From: Prorocentrum cordatum
Taxonomy: Eukaryota; Sar; Dinophyceae; Prorocentrales; Prorocentraceae
NCBI GenBank assembly: GCA_963575745.1
Contig: CAUYUJ010015027.1
Coordinates: 934,393 to 998,392 of the forward strand
Length of the DNA: 64,000 nt
Reading direction: 5' to 3'
Both the position numbers and the translations under genes were made by a program. This document shows positions 52,448 through 62,574 of the stretch, one piece after another. The first letter of the stretch is position 1; the number at the start of each line of letters is the position of its first letter. The notes below the pieces were generated by a model. That model saw nothing but the letters and a program-made list of their open reading frames with translations, was not told the origin of the DNA and did no database searches.

Positions 52448-55400
52448 GTGCCCCATGTCGCTGCTGAGGCGTGTGTGACGGCAAAGGGGCATCCTACTAG
52501 GCTGCGGGGGCTGTTTCGCGGGGAGACCTCCGATGCCTTTGATGACTCGTCATCATTAAACACTTTCCCCGTTGTGGAGCCAGGACGAGTGGCATCGCAT
52601 CCTCCGCAGTTTTTGGTACAGGTTACCGGTTCTGTGAAGAGCTGCGGCCGTCACAGGGACAGAGTGCGACGTCCACATCGAATTAGCCGACAGTTGTTAC
52701 CATCATACGGATTGCGTTTTTCGACCATGAATTGCCAGGGTCTGCAATGGAATTTGGTGCATCACGCTCATAAGTTACGTAATGTCGTCACTTGTGCACG
52801 CACGCAGCGCACGGATGTCATGTGTGTTACAGACCTACACTATCACACTATGGACGTGCATGTGGTACATGTTGAGGAGTTTGTGTTGGTTGCCCGGGGA
52901 CGTGTGGGCATCCTATTACGGCATGCTCTGGGTAAATTATGGGAGGAGGGGGGACGACAGCTACACTGGGAAGAAGGGTCTGATCGTCTACTCGCTGTGG
53001 TCTTCTCCTTATACGCTCGGAGGGTGGCCTGTGTAAGCAACTATAGTCCTACGGGTGCTACGGTTGGTCCGCGGCGGGATCACTACAGGTATGCACGTTG
53101 CTTGTCTTCACGGCTGGGGGCCGAGGTTACACAACTATGGGGTGGGGATTTCAATGGGCATATCTGCAGCAACGACGGGGACGGTAAGCGGGTTGGTACA
53201 CGGGGACTGGGTACGGCGACTACGATGGGTGGGAGAGTGCTTAAAGAATTTATAGCTGCTTCTGGGTTGCTACATGTAGATAGTTGGCACGCGTGTGGTC
53301 GGCGGGGTACGTGGCGGCATACACAGACGGGTCAGTGGTACGAATTGGACGTGTTCCTGGTGTCCGACCACGCTAAAGGTTGGGCGCAGCCCCGTATACA
53401 CACTTTCCCTGGTATTGCCGATCACATGGGTAAAACTATGCATCTTCACGTGGCCACGCCGGAGAAAACCGAGCAACGACAGCAACGCAAGCAACGATTT
53501 CTGCATTTTTCTCGCTCCGCCGAGCCTCGTGATGAACGCCACCGTTGTCAGTCAGAAGTACTACGTGGGCCGACTGGGGTAGCAGAGGCGGCACGTTCTC
53601 AATTTGCTGGATTGGTGGATACGTGCATGGCGGATCTGGGGGTTCCTGATGATGAAGCTGGTTGTGATTTTCAGGGAAATGGGTGGGAAGATACGTACGA
53701 GACACGGCTCCATGGGTACACGGATGGTGGTGCAGATCCTGCGACTGTGACGGCTGGTATAGTTACGACACCGGCTCGTGCTGGTTGGGGGCTGGCGGCG
53801 TGGCGGGGCGGACGAGCCTGGGAGTTTTGCGGCCCCATTGTGACGTCGAGTTCTTCTTCCGCTTACCTCGGTGCTGACCGCCACACGAATAACACCGGCG
53901 AGCTCACAGCCATTATCAAGTGTCTGCAGTTTGCATTGGATGCCGAATTTCGTTTTCAGCATTTGGTTATACATTACGACTCTACTTATGCTGCCAACAT
54001 GACACAAGGATTCTGGACGCCGTCGTCTAACCTTACATTGGTACGACGGGCACAAAAACTTCTCGCTCGTGCTCGCTTGCGGTTCAGGGTGTCTTTCTGT
54101 TGGGTTCACGGCCACGATGGTAATCTTGGGAATGAGGCCGCGGACCGGTTGGCTACGGATGGTAAGGCTGGCATCCTCAGGGACATCCCTCGGCGACGAT
54201 TGAGGGGCAAGAGCGCTGGCTTAGACAGCGGCTCGCGGGGGTCTTCGGGTGGTCCGCCACAGCCGGCTGCGGACCCGACTCCTCATCCCGGCCCCCCCAC
54301 TCTTGCTTGGTCGAAGTTTGCAGAGCTGCTCCGCGGAGCCGTAGACGTGGTTGCCGGTACTCGAGTCGCATCGCGCCCTGGTGCTCCTCTTTCTGCTCAG
54401 GACAAGATCTCTCTGGAATCGCGGGATGCTACCATCACGGCGCGCTGGGACGATGTACGGCGGGCACAGCAAACACTTGAGGAGGTCGAGGCCTTGAAAA
54501 ATTACAAGCTAGCCAAGCGACGGCGCAAAGATTTTCTCAAGAAGGCACGGTCACGGTATGTACGTGAGATAATCGGCCGTTTGAACGCAGCAATGAATCA
54601 GGGTGATTGGGGACGGTTCCATCAGCATCTGCGCCCCCTTGGAGTGGTCGTACAGGGCATAAACAATTCTGGACTGACACCTTTTTCCCTTGCGGATTTA
54701 CGTAAGCATAACATGACGGTTTCTGCTCAGCGGGAGCCGGTGTCCAAGGACATGATTGATGCTGCCGTTCCCGCTCGCCAGATGTGTACAGCACTTGGTG
54801 ACTTACCGAGTCGTGACGAATATCATGCTGCACTTTCCGCTTTGCGAGAAACGGCGCCTGGGAAAGATGGGGTCACTGCGAACATGCTACGGTCTGCCGG
54901 ACCGCGGGCACGATCCGAACTGTATCGATTGTTGTGTGCGCTCTGGACCACGCCCGGTGCCGAATGGGAAGAACTACTTCGGGTAGGTATCGGGGTGGCC
55001 CTCTATAAAGGGGAAGGAGAACGCACCAAACTCGACAACTACAGGACTATTGTTCTATTATCTGTGGTTTCACGATTGCTCGGTCGGGCGGCGGCCACAC
55101 GTGTGATGAGGTACGCAGAGGAGCACCGCTTATTGTCCAATTTCCAGTTCGGCAACCGTAAGCATCGGAGTGTGCAGGACGCGCTTCTGGTCGTGCGCTT
55201 GGTTTTGGAACTTGCGGCTGAAGTGGCGCATGCACCGGGTGCTGAGCCTGATCTCGGGATGTGTCTTTCTCTGGTCTTCTTTGACATACGGAAGGCCTTC
55301 CCTTCCGTGGACAGGGAAGCGGCGTATCATCTTTTCTCTCGGCTTGGCTTTCCTCCCACCTTGTTGGCCGTGCTGCGTGGCCTCCACGATAATACGTTCT

Positions 55401-57298
55401 ATCAAATGGCGAGTAAGGCCGGCCTGAGTGATACCTACACCTTGCAGGTTGGATTCCGAGAAGGATGCACCACGTCGCCGGGGTGCTACACTCTGTACCA
55501 TGATGCTGCGATGTCGGACTTCTCTTCGCGGACCGCCCCTCTTCGCAGCGAGCACCCGGAAGCCTTTATCGATCTTTGTTCTCTTGACGGAAGAGCTTTT
55601 AACAGGAGGGTGAACTCCCGCACGGTACCGGGATCACGGCTACTGGCTCGTTTGGGTCGTCGCACTGAAATGTTGTCTCTTCTCAACATCATGTTTGCTG
55701 ATGACACTTCTATGGTATGTCGGGAGCAGATTCGGCCACGTCTCGAGGAGCTGCTTACTGAGACTTTGAAGGACTGGGGGGAGGAGATCAAACCTGCCAA
55801 GACCAAGCGCCTGCTTGTTGCCCCGGAGTATGACAAGGCTATATTTCAAGCTGCCGCTCGTCTTCTCGGAGGCTGGCTGTCTGCTGACGGTCGCTACCAG
55901 GTGGATGATGACAAGCGGCTTTCGGCGGCCAAAAAGGTATGGCAGCGACTTCGACGGCAATTACCGCGGTTTGGTCTACCGGCCAAGATCTTAGGTTCCC
56001 TGGTGCAGGCGGCTGTTGTCAGATGTTTACTCTTTGGCACGGAAAGCAGGTGCGTGAGCCGACGTACGGCGCGAGGTTGGCAAACCTTTCTCAACGGGGT
56101 GGCGCGGGGAACTTTGGGGCAGAAACTCAGCCTTATGGAGCATGACCAGCTTACGCAGCAAGATCTAAACAACAAGCTGGGCATCCTCCACATCAGCACC
56201 TACATTGGGCAAGGACAATTGCGATATCTGGGGCATATTGCTCGCCTTCCTGACGACCGCCCGGAACGTCGGGCTCTCTACGCTTGGATACCACGCGAGA
56301 CGCAGCATCCCAGCCACAAGGGGGCCACCTGCTCGAGGCATCAATGGTGGGAAAGACTACAGGAGCTACGAGAGTTCACATCTGTACCTGCGGAACAGTG
56401 GGCTGATCAGTGGATGGCGGTTGCTCGTCAGGAGGATGGCGCGGCATGGACGGCTTTAATACGGAAATGGACACGGCTACAGCAGCAGCGGTGTGACGAG
56501 GACACGTGGCAGAAGAGACATGCGGCGCAAGCTGCGGAGGGGAGAGTGTCGACGGCCGCGCAGAAGGCGTACGACGAGCTGGGCTGCACGAGGTGTGATG
56601 ATGGGCGATGCCTATGTGGTCTTCTTGGATGCTCCAAACGTTTCTACTTACGTGCGATGCGTGCACATGTTACAGTTTGCGCCACACTGACGGAAGAGCA
56701 ACGGCAGCAGCGGTGTGCACCTCGACCTGAAGCGGTTGCGTCTGCAGAACGACAGGTACGGCAGCGTCCTGCACTGCCTGCTCGCCGGCTTCGTGGTGAG
56801 CAGGCTAGACCGGATGGCCTTCTTCCGCCTTTACCCTCTGGTGGTGCACTCCAGCAGGCTACGAAGCTGTGCATGAACTTTGACCCTGTGACGGTACGGG
56901 AGCAGTATCAGAAGAAGAACTTTGTACGTCGATATGCAGACGCCCGGTTGCAACGAGTGATTACGTTTACAGACTTACCACCTCCCTCTTTGCCGGAAGG
57001 GGGATGCAAGAGACAGTGTCCTTTCTGCGAGCGGACGTTTCCTGGCTCCTCGGAACGTATCAAACACTCGTTGGGATGTGAGCGTATGCCCTACGACGGT
57101 TGGCTGTGGCGGGTGCGAGTTTGTGCTGGTGGGGGGGAATACTCTTGCCCACATTGCGGTACGTGTTTTACCACGCCCAAGGCACGGGGACGGCACAGTT
57201 GCAACTGCAAGGCGCGCCGGGCACGTGCTGGTCTTCCTACGGATTTGGGGCAGTGGCACGATCTTGACGACCAAGCAGTGCCAGGACGGGTACTGTAG
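52448..57298 (+). CDS. LINE polyprotein: endonuclease - RNase H - reverse transcriptase - zinc fingers
   Basis: Uninterrupted 1,616-codon frame; first ATG at 52727 (residue 94, MNCQGLQ). The EEP endonuclease has GGDFN at residues 232-236 and a late Asp-His (IADHMG). RNase H follows with Asp426 (TDGGAD), Glu485 (TGELTA), Asp511 (YDSTYA) and Asp566 (NEAADR), all four catalytic positions. RT lies at about 780-1150: APGKDGV, catalytic Asp946 (FFDIRKAF) and FADD at Asp1085-Asp1086. The C-terminus has a CTRCDDGRCLCGLLGC segment and two C2H2-type fingers (CPFC...H, CPHC...H). All catalytic residues look intact. RNase H between endonuclease and RT is unusual; LINEs with RNase H normally have it after RT. 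Confidence 0.85.
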   Translation: MPHVAAEACVTAKGHPTRLRGLFRGETSDAFDDSSSLNTFPVVEPGRVASHPPQFLVQVTGSVKSCGRHRDRVRRPHRISRQLLPSYGLRFSTMNCQGLQWNLVHHAHKLRNVVTCARTQRTDVMCVTDLHYHTMDVHVVHVEEFVLVARGRVGILLRHALGKLWEEGGRQLHWEEGSDRLLAVVFSLYARRVACVSNYSPTGATVGPRRDHYRYARCLSSRLGAEVTQLWGGDFNGHICSNDGDGKRVGTRGLGTATTMGGRVLKEFIAASGLLHVDSWHACGRRGTWRHTQTGQWYELDVFLVSDHAKGWAQPRIHTFPGIADHMGKTMHLHVATPEKTEQRQQRKQRFLHFSRSAEPRDERHRCQSEVLRGPTGVAEAARSQFAGLVDTCMADLGVPDDEAGCDFQGNGWEDTYETRLHGYTDGGADPATVTAGIVTTPARAGWGLAAWRGGRAWEFCGPIVTSSSSSAYLGADRHTNNTGELTAIIKCLQFALDAEFRFQHLVIHYDSTYAANMTQGFWTPSSNLTLVRRAQKLLARARLRFRVSFCWVHGHDGNLGNEAADRLATDGKAGILRDIPRRRLRGKSAGLDSGSRGSSGGPPQPAADPTPHPGPPTLAWSKFAELLRGAVDVVAGTRVASRPGAPLSAQDKISLESRDATITARWDDVRRAQQTLEEVEALKNYKLAKRRRKDFLKKARSRYVREIIGRLNAAMNQGDWGRFHQHLRPLGVVVQGINNSGLTPFSLADLRKHNMTVSAQREPVSKDMIDAAVPARQMCTALGDLPSRDEYHAALSALRETAPGKDGVTANMLRSAGPRARSELYRLLCALWTTPGAEWEELLRVGIGVALYKGEGERTKLDNYRTIVLLSVVSRLLGRAAATRVMRYAEEHRLLSNFQFGNRKHRSVQDALLVVRLVLELAAEVAHAPGAEPDLGMCLSLVFFDIRKAFPSVDREAAYHLFSRLGFPPTLLAVLRGLHDNTFYQMASKAGLSDTYTLQVGFREGCTTSPGCYTLYHDAAMSDFSSRTAPLRSEHPEAFIDLCSLDGRAFNRRVNSRTVPGSRLLARLGRRTEMLSLLNIMFADDTSMVCREQIRPRLEELLTETLKDWGEEIKPAKTKRLLVAPEYDKAIFQAAARLLGGWLSADGRYQVDDDKRLSAAKKVWQRLRRQLPRFGLPAKILGSLVQAAVVRCLLFGTESRCVSRRTARGWQTFLNGVARGTLGQKLSLMEHDQLTQQDLNNKLGILHISTYIGQGQLRYLGHIARLPDDRPERRALYAWIPRETQHPSHKGATCSRHQWWERLQELREFTSVPAEQWADQWMAVARQEDGAAWTALIRKWTRLQQQRCDEDTWQKRHAAQAAEGRVSTAAQKAYDELGCTRCDDGRCLCGLLGCSKRFYLRAMRAHVTVCATLTEEQRQQRCAPRPEAVASAERQVRQRPALPARRLRGEQARPDGLLPPLPSGGALQQATKLCMNFDPVTVREQYQKKNFVRRYADARLQRVITFTDLPPPSLPEGGCKRQCPFCERTFPGSSERIKHSLGCERMPYDGWLWRVRVCAGGGEYSCPHCGTCFTTPKARGRHSCNCKARRARAGLPTDLGQWHDLDDQAVPGRVL

Positions 57299-57403
57299 AG
57301 TAAGGCACTGTGTGTCAGGCGCTGTGTGGCGGCATCCTTGTTTGATATTTTCTTGTGGGCAGCTAGTGCGCCCTGAAGTTGTCGCTCGGACGTGAGCATC
57401 ATG

Positions 57404-58123
57404 TTGAATACTTCTTGTGTCCACGCTCGCCGGGTGGACGCCGGTGTGTCGCCACCTCGGGGGCACTTATGCAGACTCCACCAGCGACCAGCAGCACCAG
57501 CACCAGTAACACCAATGCATCATCATCAGCAACACCAGCGCCAGTAACAACACTACATTGCAGTACGCAGCACTACGCAGCACTACGTTGCACTACGCAG
57601 CACTACGCAGCACTACGTAGCACCACGCAGCACTACGGCACTACCACGGCACTACGCAGCACTACGCAGCACTACGCAGCACTACGCAGCACTACGCAGC
57701 ACTACGTCTATACGTCTGGGAACTGTTGGTACAGCATGTGATATACACTTATGTGGAATACTTCTTGTGTCCACGCTCGCCGGGTGGACGCCGGTGTGTC
57801 GCCACCTCGGGGGCACTTATGCAGACTCCACCAGCGACCAGCAGCACCAGCACCAGTAACACCAATGCACCATCACCAGCAACACCAGCGCCTGAAACAA
57901 CACTACATAGCAGTACGCAGCACTACGCAGCACTACGTTGCACTACGCAGCACCACGCAGCACTACGTAGCACTACGCAGCACTACGGTACTACCACGGC
58001 ACTACGCAGCACTACGCAGCACTACGCAGCACTACGCAGCACTACGCAGCACTACGTCAATACGTCTGGGAACTGTTGGTACAGCATGTGATATACACTT
58101 AAGTGGTAAGTTGTGAAGCACAC
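57404..58123. repeat. 360-bp tandem duplication with (GCAGCACTAC)n microsatellite
   Basis: CTTCTTGTGTCCACGCTCGC recurs at 57411 and 57771, giving two units of 360 bp, almost identical. Each ends in a run of a 10-base unit GCAGCACTAC (about 57560-57705 and 57920-58065). It lies between the two ORFs of the LINE. Confidence 0.9.
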
Positions 58124-58443
58124 AGTGTATCGAGTACGCATTATCTTGTCATGTGGGATATAATGGTACGGGGGCTGCACTAATCACTGTTACCGGTATG
58201 CAACAGGGGACTATGCAACAGGGAACTACACTAATCACAGTTACAGGTATTGCATGCATCCTGGGGTCTGCCATTGTACGTGGTGCACATCTTACGTGTA
58301 TGTGTGTGCGTGTTTGTGTACTTCATGTCACGCAGGTTGCCACAATTGCATTGGTGCCTCTTGCTATGTACGGATTCTCATGTCACAGCGGCTCTTTGGC
58401 AGCATCGCTCTTCTTGCCACGATACACAACCGGTGTGGGCATT

Positions 58444-59103
58444 ATGGCTTCTATGGCCGACCTGCTTGCCAAGGCTGCCGGCCAGCCGACGGCGCAGGGA
58501 GCCATGCGTCCTCGGTCGGCGGTCCCTGCCGCGGCGCGCATGGACTTGAATAGCATCGTGGAGCGTACCCTCAGGCTTGGTTTGCAAACGGCAGAGAAAT
58601 CCGAGGCGACCGCTTGCGCTACCAATGTTGTGTTTTTGGTCAAAAAGCCTCCCAAGCAGAAGGACTTGAAGGCTCACTTGGACAAATGGTCGGATAATCT
58701 TCCAGTTTACGAGCAGGGTAAGGCCCGGGAGCAGCATCCATTGGGTGAGAAGCGCGTGTGGCTCTTCGCCGGTGTCGTCACCAAGTTGAAAAAGGACTTG
58801 TCGCAGGAGCCGGAGCATGTACAGCAGGCGGTGGCTACCTTGGAGTCTATTTCTGTACCACAGCTAGAGCGGTGGGTTGCCAGCATGAAACCACGGTACG
58901 CTGAGCCCAAGGATGGTAGGTCTTGGGTGCTTGAGCTTGCAGTGGGCAGTCTGTGCAGTGCGGAGTTTCGTAAGGCCTTGGGCGATCTTTGTTCTGTCGA
59001 CAACGATGAGTGGAAAATTGCTCCTCACAGGTGGGGGCAGACTGGATTGCACAAGGCGGCGTGGGATGACCTGAAGATGCTTTCTGCTGCTAATCGCCAG
59101 TGA
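58444..59103 (+). CDS. Second ORF of the LINE, function unknown
   Basis: ATG at 58444 (MASMADLLAKAAGQ), 219 codons, TGA at 59101-59103. The product is basic and mostly helical, with no known motif. A stretch AREQHPLGEKRVWLFAGVVTKLKKD resembles EKGQPHPDHHKKITIAAALLNWV in the tail of the LINE at 14.8-19.2 kb, so it is probably a conserved LINE-associated protein, perhaps RNA-binding. It lies downstream of the RT ORF, whereas most two-ORF LINEs carry the accessory ORF upstream. Confidence 0.6.
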   Translation: MASMADLLAKAAGQPTAQGAMRPRSAVPAAARMDLNSIVERTLRLGLQTAEKSEATACATNVVFLVKKPPKQKDLKAHLDKWSDNLPVYEQGKAREQHPLGEKRVWLFAGVVTKLKKDLSQEPEHVQQAVATLESISVPQLERWVASMKPRYAEPKDGRSWVLELAVGSLCSAEFRKALGDLCSVDNDEWKIAPHRWGQTGLHKAAWDDLKMLSAANRQ

Positions 59104-59199
59104 TGCCGGTACGTGGCCGGGCATAATTCGACATTGCATGGTCGGCCTCTTCTTCCAGTGCCGCATGCTGTTCATCATTGTCGTGCTGTGCTTGCTATT

Positions 59200-60020
59200 C
59201 TTCCACTTCTCCTCGGGCGTGTGCGTTAGGTCGTACATGCAGAGACGGAGGTGGCGTTTGTCATGGCAGGATTGGGCATTATGTGAGTGCGTGTGCATGG
59301 TCTTCCACATCTTAGTTTTCTGCGTGAGGTTCGTCAGCAGATCAACTTGTTGTACATCTTTGACGGGGCGTGCTTGGTATTCCTCCACTTCTTCCATGGC
59401 GGGAGCGTTCGTTCGTACATGCAGGGGGCAAGGCGGCACTTCATCAGAGTCATCGGCTACCACGCGGCACTTCACTATAGTCATCGGCCACCGTATGGTC
59501 TTCTGTTGTGTGCAGTGTAACTTTTTGTACACCGTTGGCGTCTTGTGCTTGCCCTTCCATGGCGGGAGCGTTAGTTCGTACATGCGTGGGGCAAGGCGGC
59601 ACTTCATGAGAGTCATCGGCTACCACACGGCACTTCATTATCTTCATCGGCTCCCGTATGGTCTTCTGTTGTGCGCAGTGTAATTTGTTTGCACACCTTT
59701 GACGTCTTGTGCTTGTCCTTCCTCCACTTCTTCCATGGCATGAGCATTAGTTCGTACATGCAGGGAACCAGGTCGCACTTCATTATCGTCTTTTGCTCCC
59801 ACACGGCACTTCGTTATAGTCATCGGCTCCCGTACGGGCCTTTCTGTGTGCGTAGTGTTACTTCTTGTACATCTTTGACGTGCTGTGTTTGTCCTTCCTC
59901 TACTTCTTCCATGGCGTGAGCGTTAGTTCGTACATGCTGGTATACAGGTTGCACTTCACTATCGTCTTTGGCTCTCACACGGCACTTCATTATCGTCATC
60001 GGCTACCGCATGGCACTTCG
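59200..60020. repeat. Five imperfect tandem units of about 162-181 bp
   Basis: TCGTACATGC recurs near 59233, 59414, 59576, 59753 and 59929, each followed by GGCACTTCAT-type and TCATCGGCT(A/C)CC words. Part of the LINE 3' region. ORFs here are by-products. Confidence 0.85.
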
Positions 60021-60299
60021 TTCTCGGCATCGTGCGTATGTTCTGCATGTCACAGTTTTTCGACCTCGGGCACTTGATTCTTACAGCGTGCATGTCCCGT
60101 TCCACACCATGTGGTCCAACGTGCTCTTTACAGGGCGTCCTGTGGCGGGGCAACCTGATGGAGGACTGCGCCTTCATCAGGAACGGTGGCCCCTGGACAC
60201 CATGGGGCCCGCGCCTGGACTGCGATGTCTTTACGTTTTTCTTCCATAAGGATTGGCTCCAGGTGTTGGCCACGTAGGCCTGTACAACACACCTTCAAC

Positions 60300-60312
60300 G
60301 GATGTTCTACCA
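60300..60312. repeat. LINE target site duplication, right copy (GGATGTTCTACCA)
   Basis: Matches 52343-52355; see the LINE entry. Confidence 0.8.
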
Positions 60313-61080
60313 GGACGGCCTCTCGGGCAGCGTGCGGGGCGACTGGGCGTTGTACACGGACCCCCCGCTGCGCGCCTTCGAGAGCGAGCTGGGCGCGCAG
60401 GCGCAAGCGGGTTTCTGGGGCCCCGCAAGCTCCACGAAGGACGGCGACGCCGCGGCCCTCAAGAGGCGCGCGAGGCAGAGAGCAAGGATGGGCGCGTGAG
60501 CATGCTCGCCACGAAGGGGTACATTACGCCAGAGGTTGCCGGCAAGGCTCCTGGCGAAATCTCCCCGTCTCTCGAAGTGAAATTCGAGGGCATCCCGAAC
60601 GGGCTGGCTGCCCTCTCCAAGGTGCCAGGACCCGGATGGCTGCAGATCGCGGCGCACCGCCTCCACTGCGAGTCGGGCCCGTTCGGGTACAACTCGGACC
60701 CGAACAGGAAGCCTGACGAGCTCGGATGGAGGCCTATCGGTCTCTACAGCACTGACGCCACGGCCAGGCAACGCAGGTTGAATGCCGAGATCGCGAACGG
60801 CCGCTTGGCCATGATGGCGAGCCTCAGCGCCATCTCCGAAGTCCCTGCGGCAGGCTTGGAGCAAATCGTGGCCTACTGTACGCTTTGCGAGCTGTTCCAG
60901 GACCAGTCTGCTGGCGCTGAGGTCTCGGCAGGCGACTTCGACTGGAAGATGCTGACGGCCAGCGTCGCCACGGCCAGGCGGTCGCAGCTGGCGGCCAGGA
61001 CTGCCTACTCTCGTCTGGCATTTACTTTGGTCATCGGCATGCTCTTCCAGGATTTGGAGGGCGGCCCTCCTCCTCCCTTT
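60300..61080 (+). pseudogene. LHC polyprotein, decayed copy 2, 3' part
   Basis: Resumes the split helix C as MFYQDGLSGSVRGDWALYTDPPLRAFES, linker AQAGFWGPAS, then after a one-base shift near 60.47 kb helix A of the next unit (SKDGRVSMLATKGYITPEVAGKAPGEISPSLEVKFEGIPNGLAALSKVP in overlapping pieces). A further unit has a full helix C (RLNAEIANGRLAMMA, about 60.77-60.83 kb), ISEVPAAGLEQIVAYCTLCELFQDQSAGAEVSAGDF (helix B region) and a degenerate last helix (RLAFTLVIGMLFQDLEGG, ending near 61.06 kb). The order helix C then helix B shows an internal rearrangement or deletion. Confidence 0.8.
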
Positions 61081-61344
61081 ACTCCCCCCGTCACGGGACC
61101 AGGAACCCAGAATTTCGAGGCGGCCCCAGCCCTGGCGACCAGGGCGACTGACGACCTTCCGGAGGATCCTGCCATGACTGAAATGGGGCCCGTTAAGCCA
61201 GAAGGGAGCGCGGTTTCGAAAATACCGAATCCCAGAAGTGAAATGGGGCCCGTTAGGCCAGATGCAAATCGCGGCGTCTCGAGCCCCAGCCCCGCCCCCG
61301 ACGTCCGCCTTGAGCACGGACCACTTCAACGCCCCGTGACGACG

Positions 61345-62310
61345 ACAGACGACCATCCTGAGGATCCTGCCACGCACAGTGACATATCGGAGCATAGCAA
61401 CAGCAGCAGCGGCAACGCGCCACCCCCCGCTTCGTCGACAGACGATGACGTCCCAGAGGGGAATCGAGAAGTGACGGAGGCAGAGACCACGATACCACCC
61501 CCCACGAGGACGTCCCAGCGGGGAACCGAGACGAGGCAGCCTGCGGTGACCAGCGCACAGCTCACACTAACGACCCCCCCCCCCCCCCCCTTCAGCTGCA
61601 CCAGCAGGCCAGAGGAAAGGAGCGGGAAGTCACGGCGGAAACCGCGGAGACTGCGGAAGCCGCGGAGCACCCCCTCAGGACAATCAGTCCGTCATCAGTC
61701 CTCTGAGACAGCCACGCACCCTGCAGGGAGACCAGGTAGCAACCACCCAGACCCAGGACAGCGAAGCCATCTGCTGGCTCGTCGAGAGAAGCCTCTTCGC
61801 GCCTATTCGCCCCCCTTCCCCCGTCAGTGATCTTCTTATGGGCGGCGAACCCCAGACGCCCTTGCCGGGCGTCCAGGGCGCCACTGGCGAAGCAGCTCGC
61901 GCCCGGGCCATGGGCGCTGCGGCGCCGCGCGCGCTCGCGCCCGGCACAACCAGTGGCGCCCCAGAGGCCGGAGTGAGTCCTGCGCTGCCCAAAGGGCACG
62001 CACCTGGGAGCGTCGGCGGACACAGGCCCGGAGGCGAACGCCATCGAAAAGGGCCCCATCCCCACGTGCCGCAAGGCTGCGTCGGCCCTGGCCGCCCGAC
62101 GCGACCCGACCCCAGCCTGGCGGCCAACCACGCGGCCTGCACCTCCCCGCCAAACCCCGCCAGGCGGGCAGCTGGAGCTGTCGCGAGCAGATCTCGACCC
62201 CCCCAGCCAGGACAACGAGGCCCGCACGGTGGAGGCTTGCGGCCAGGATACTCGGCAGCACCAGAGGCCTGACCCGCGTCAACGGCCAAAGCACAAGGAC
62301 CCCGACGCTG
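61345..62310. repeat. Second copy of the sequence downstream of LHC copy 1
   Basis: 61345-61835 matches 48150-48650 (shared GGATCCTGCCACGCACA, TCGTCGACAGACGA and CTCTTCGCGCCTATTCGCCC), and about 62095-62200 matches 49535-49630. It carries no clear gene of its own; frames are Pro/Ser/Ala-rich. Confidence 0.75.
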
Positions 62311-62574
62311 GACCTCAACTGTACAAAACAGGAATCAACAACATCCAATGGGACCTCCCCGGGGAGACACCCGGCGAGACGATGCGCCGACTCCAAGTCA
62401 CACTAGGACCGATGTTCACTGGCACCTGGCACGCCTTCGCCAAGCAGCAGCGCGTGCCTGGCAGCAAGGGCGCGCTCGACCCGCTTCGGCGCGACCCGCG
62501 AATTTGCCGCCGCTTCCTGGAGTCCTTCCGCAGCCACAAGCCACAAGTGCGACGTTCGGGTCCTTAGCGACGCG
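62310..62574 (+). pseudogene. 'GETxxE' module, copy 3
   Basis: Reads LYKTGINNIQWDLPGETPGE TMRRL, LGPMFTGTWHAFAKQQ, GALDPLRRDP and RRFLESFRSH, close to copy 2. A short duplication (CACAAGCCACAAG) near 62536 shifts the frame and it stops soon after. Confidence 0.45.

Larger units (their letters stand above)
52356..60299 (+). mobile_element. 7.9-kb LINE inserted in an LHC copy
   Basis: Bounded by a 13-bp target duplication. It contains a 1,616-codon ORF (52448-57298), a 1.1-kb spacer with a 360-bp tandem duplication, a second ORF (58444-59103) and a 3' region with five imperfect units of about 175 bp. No poly(A) tail is visible at the 3' end (…CACACCTTCAAC). The intact main ORF suggests a comparatively young copy. 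Confidence 0.8.
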
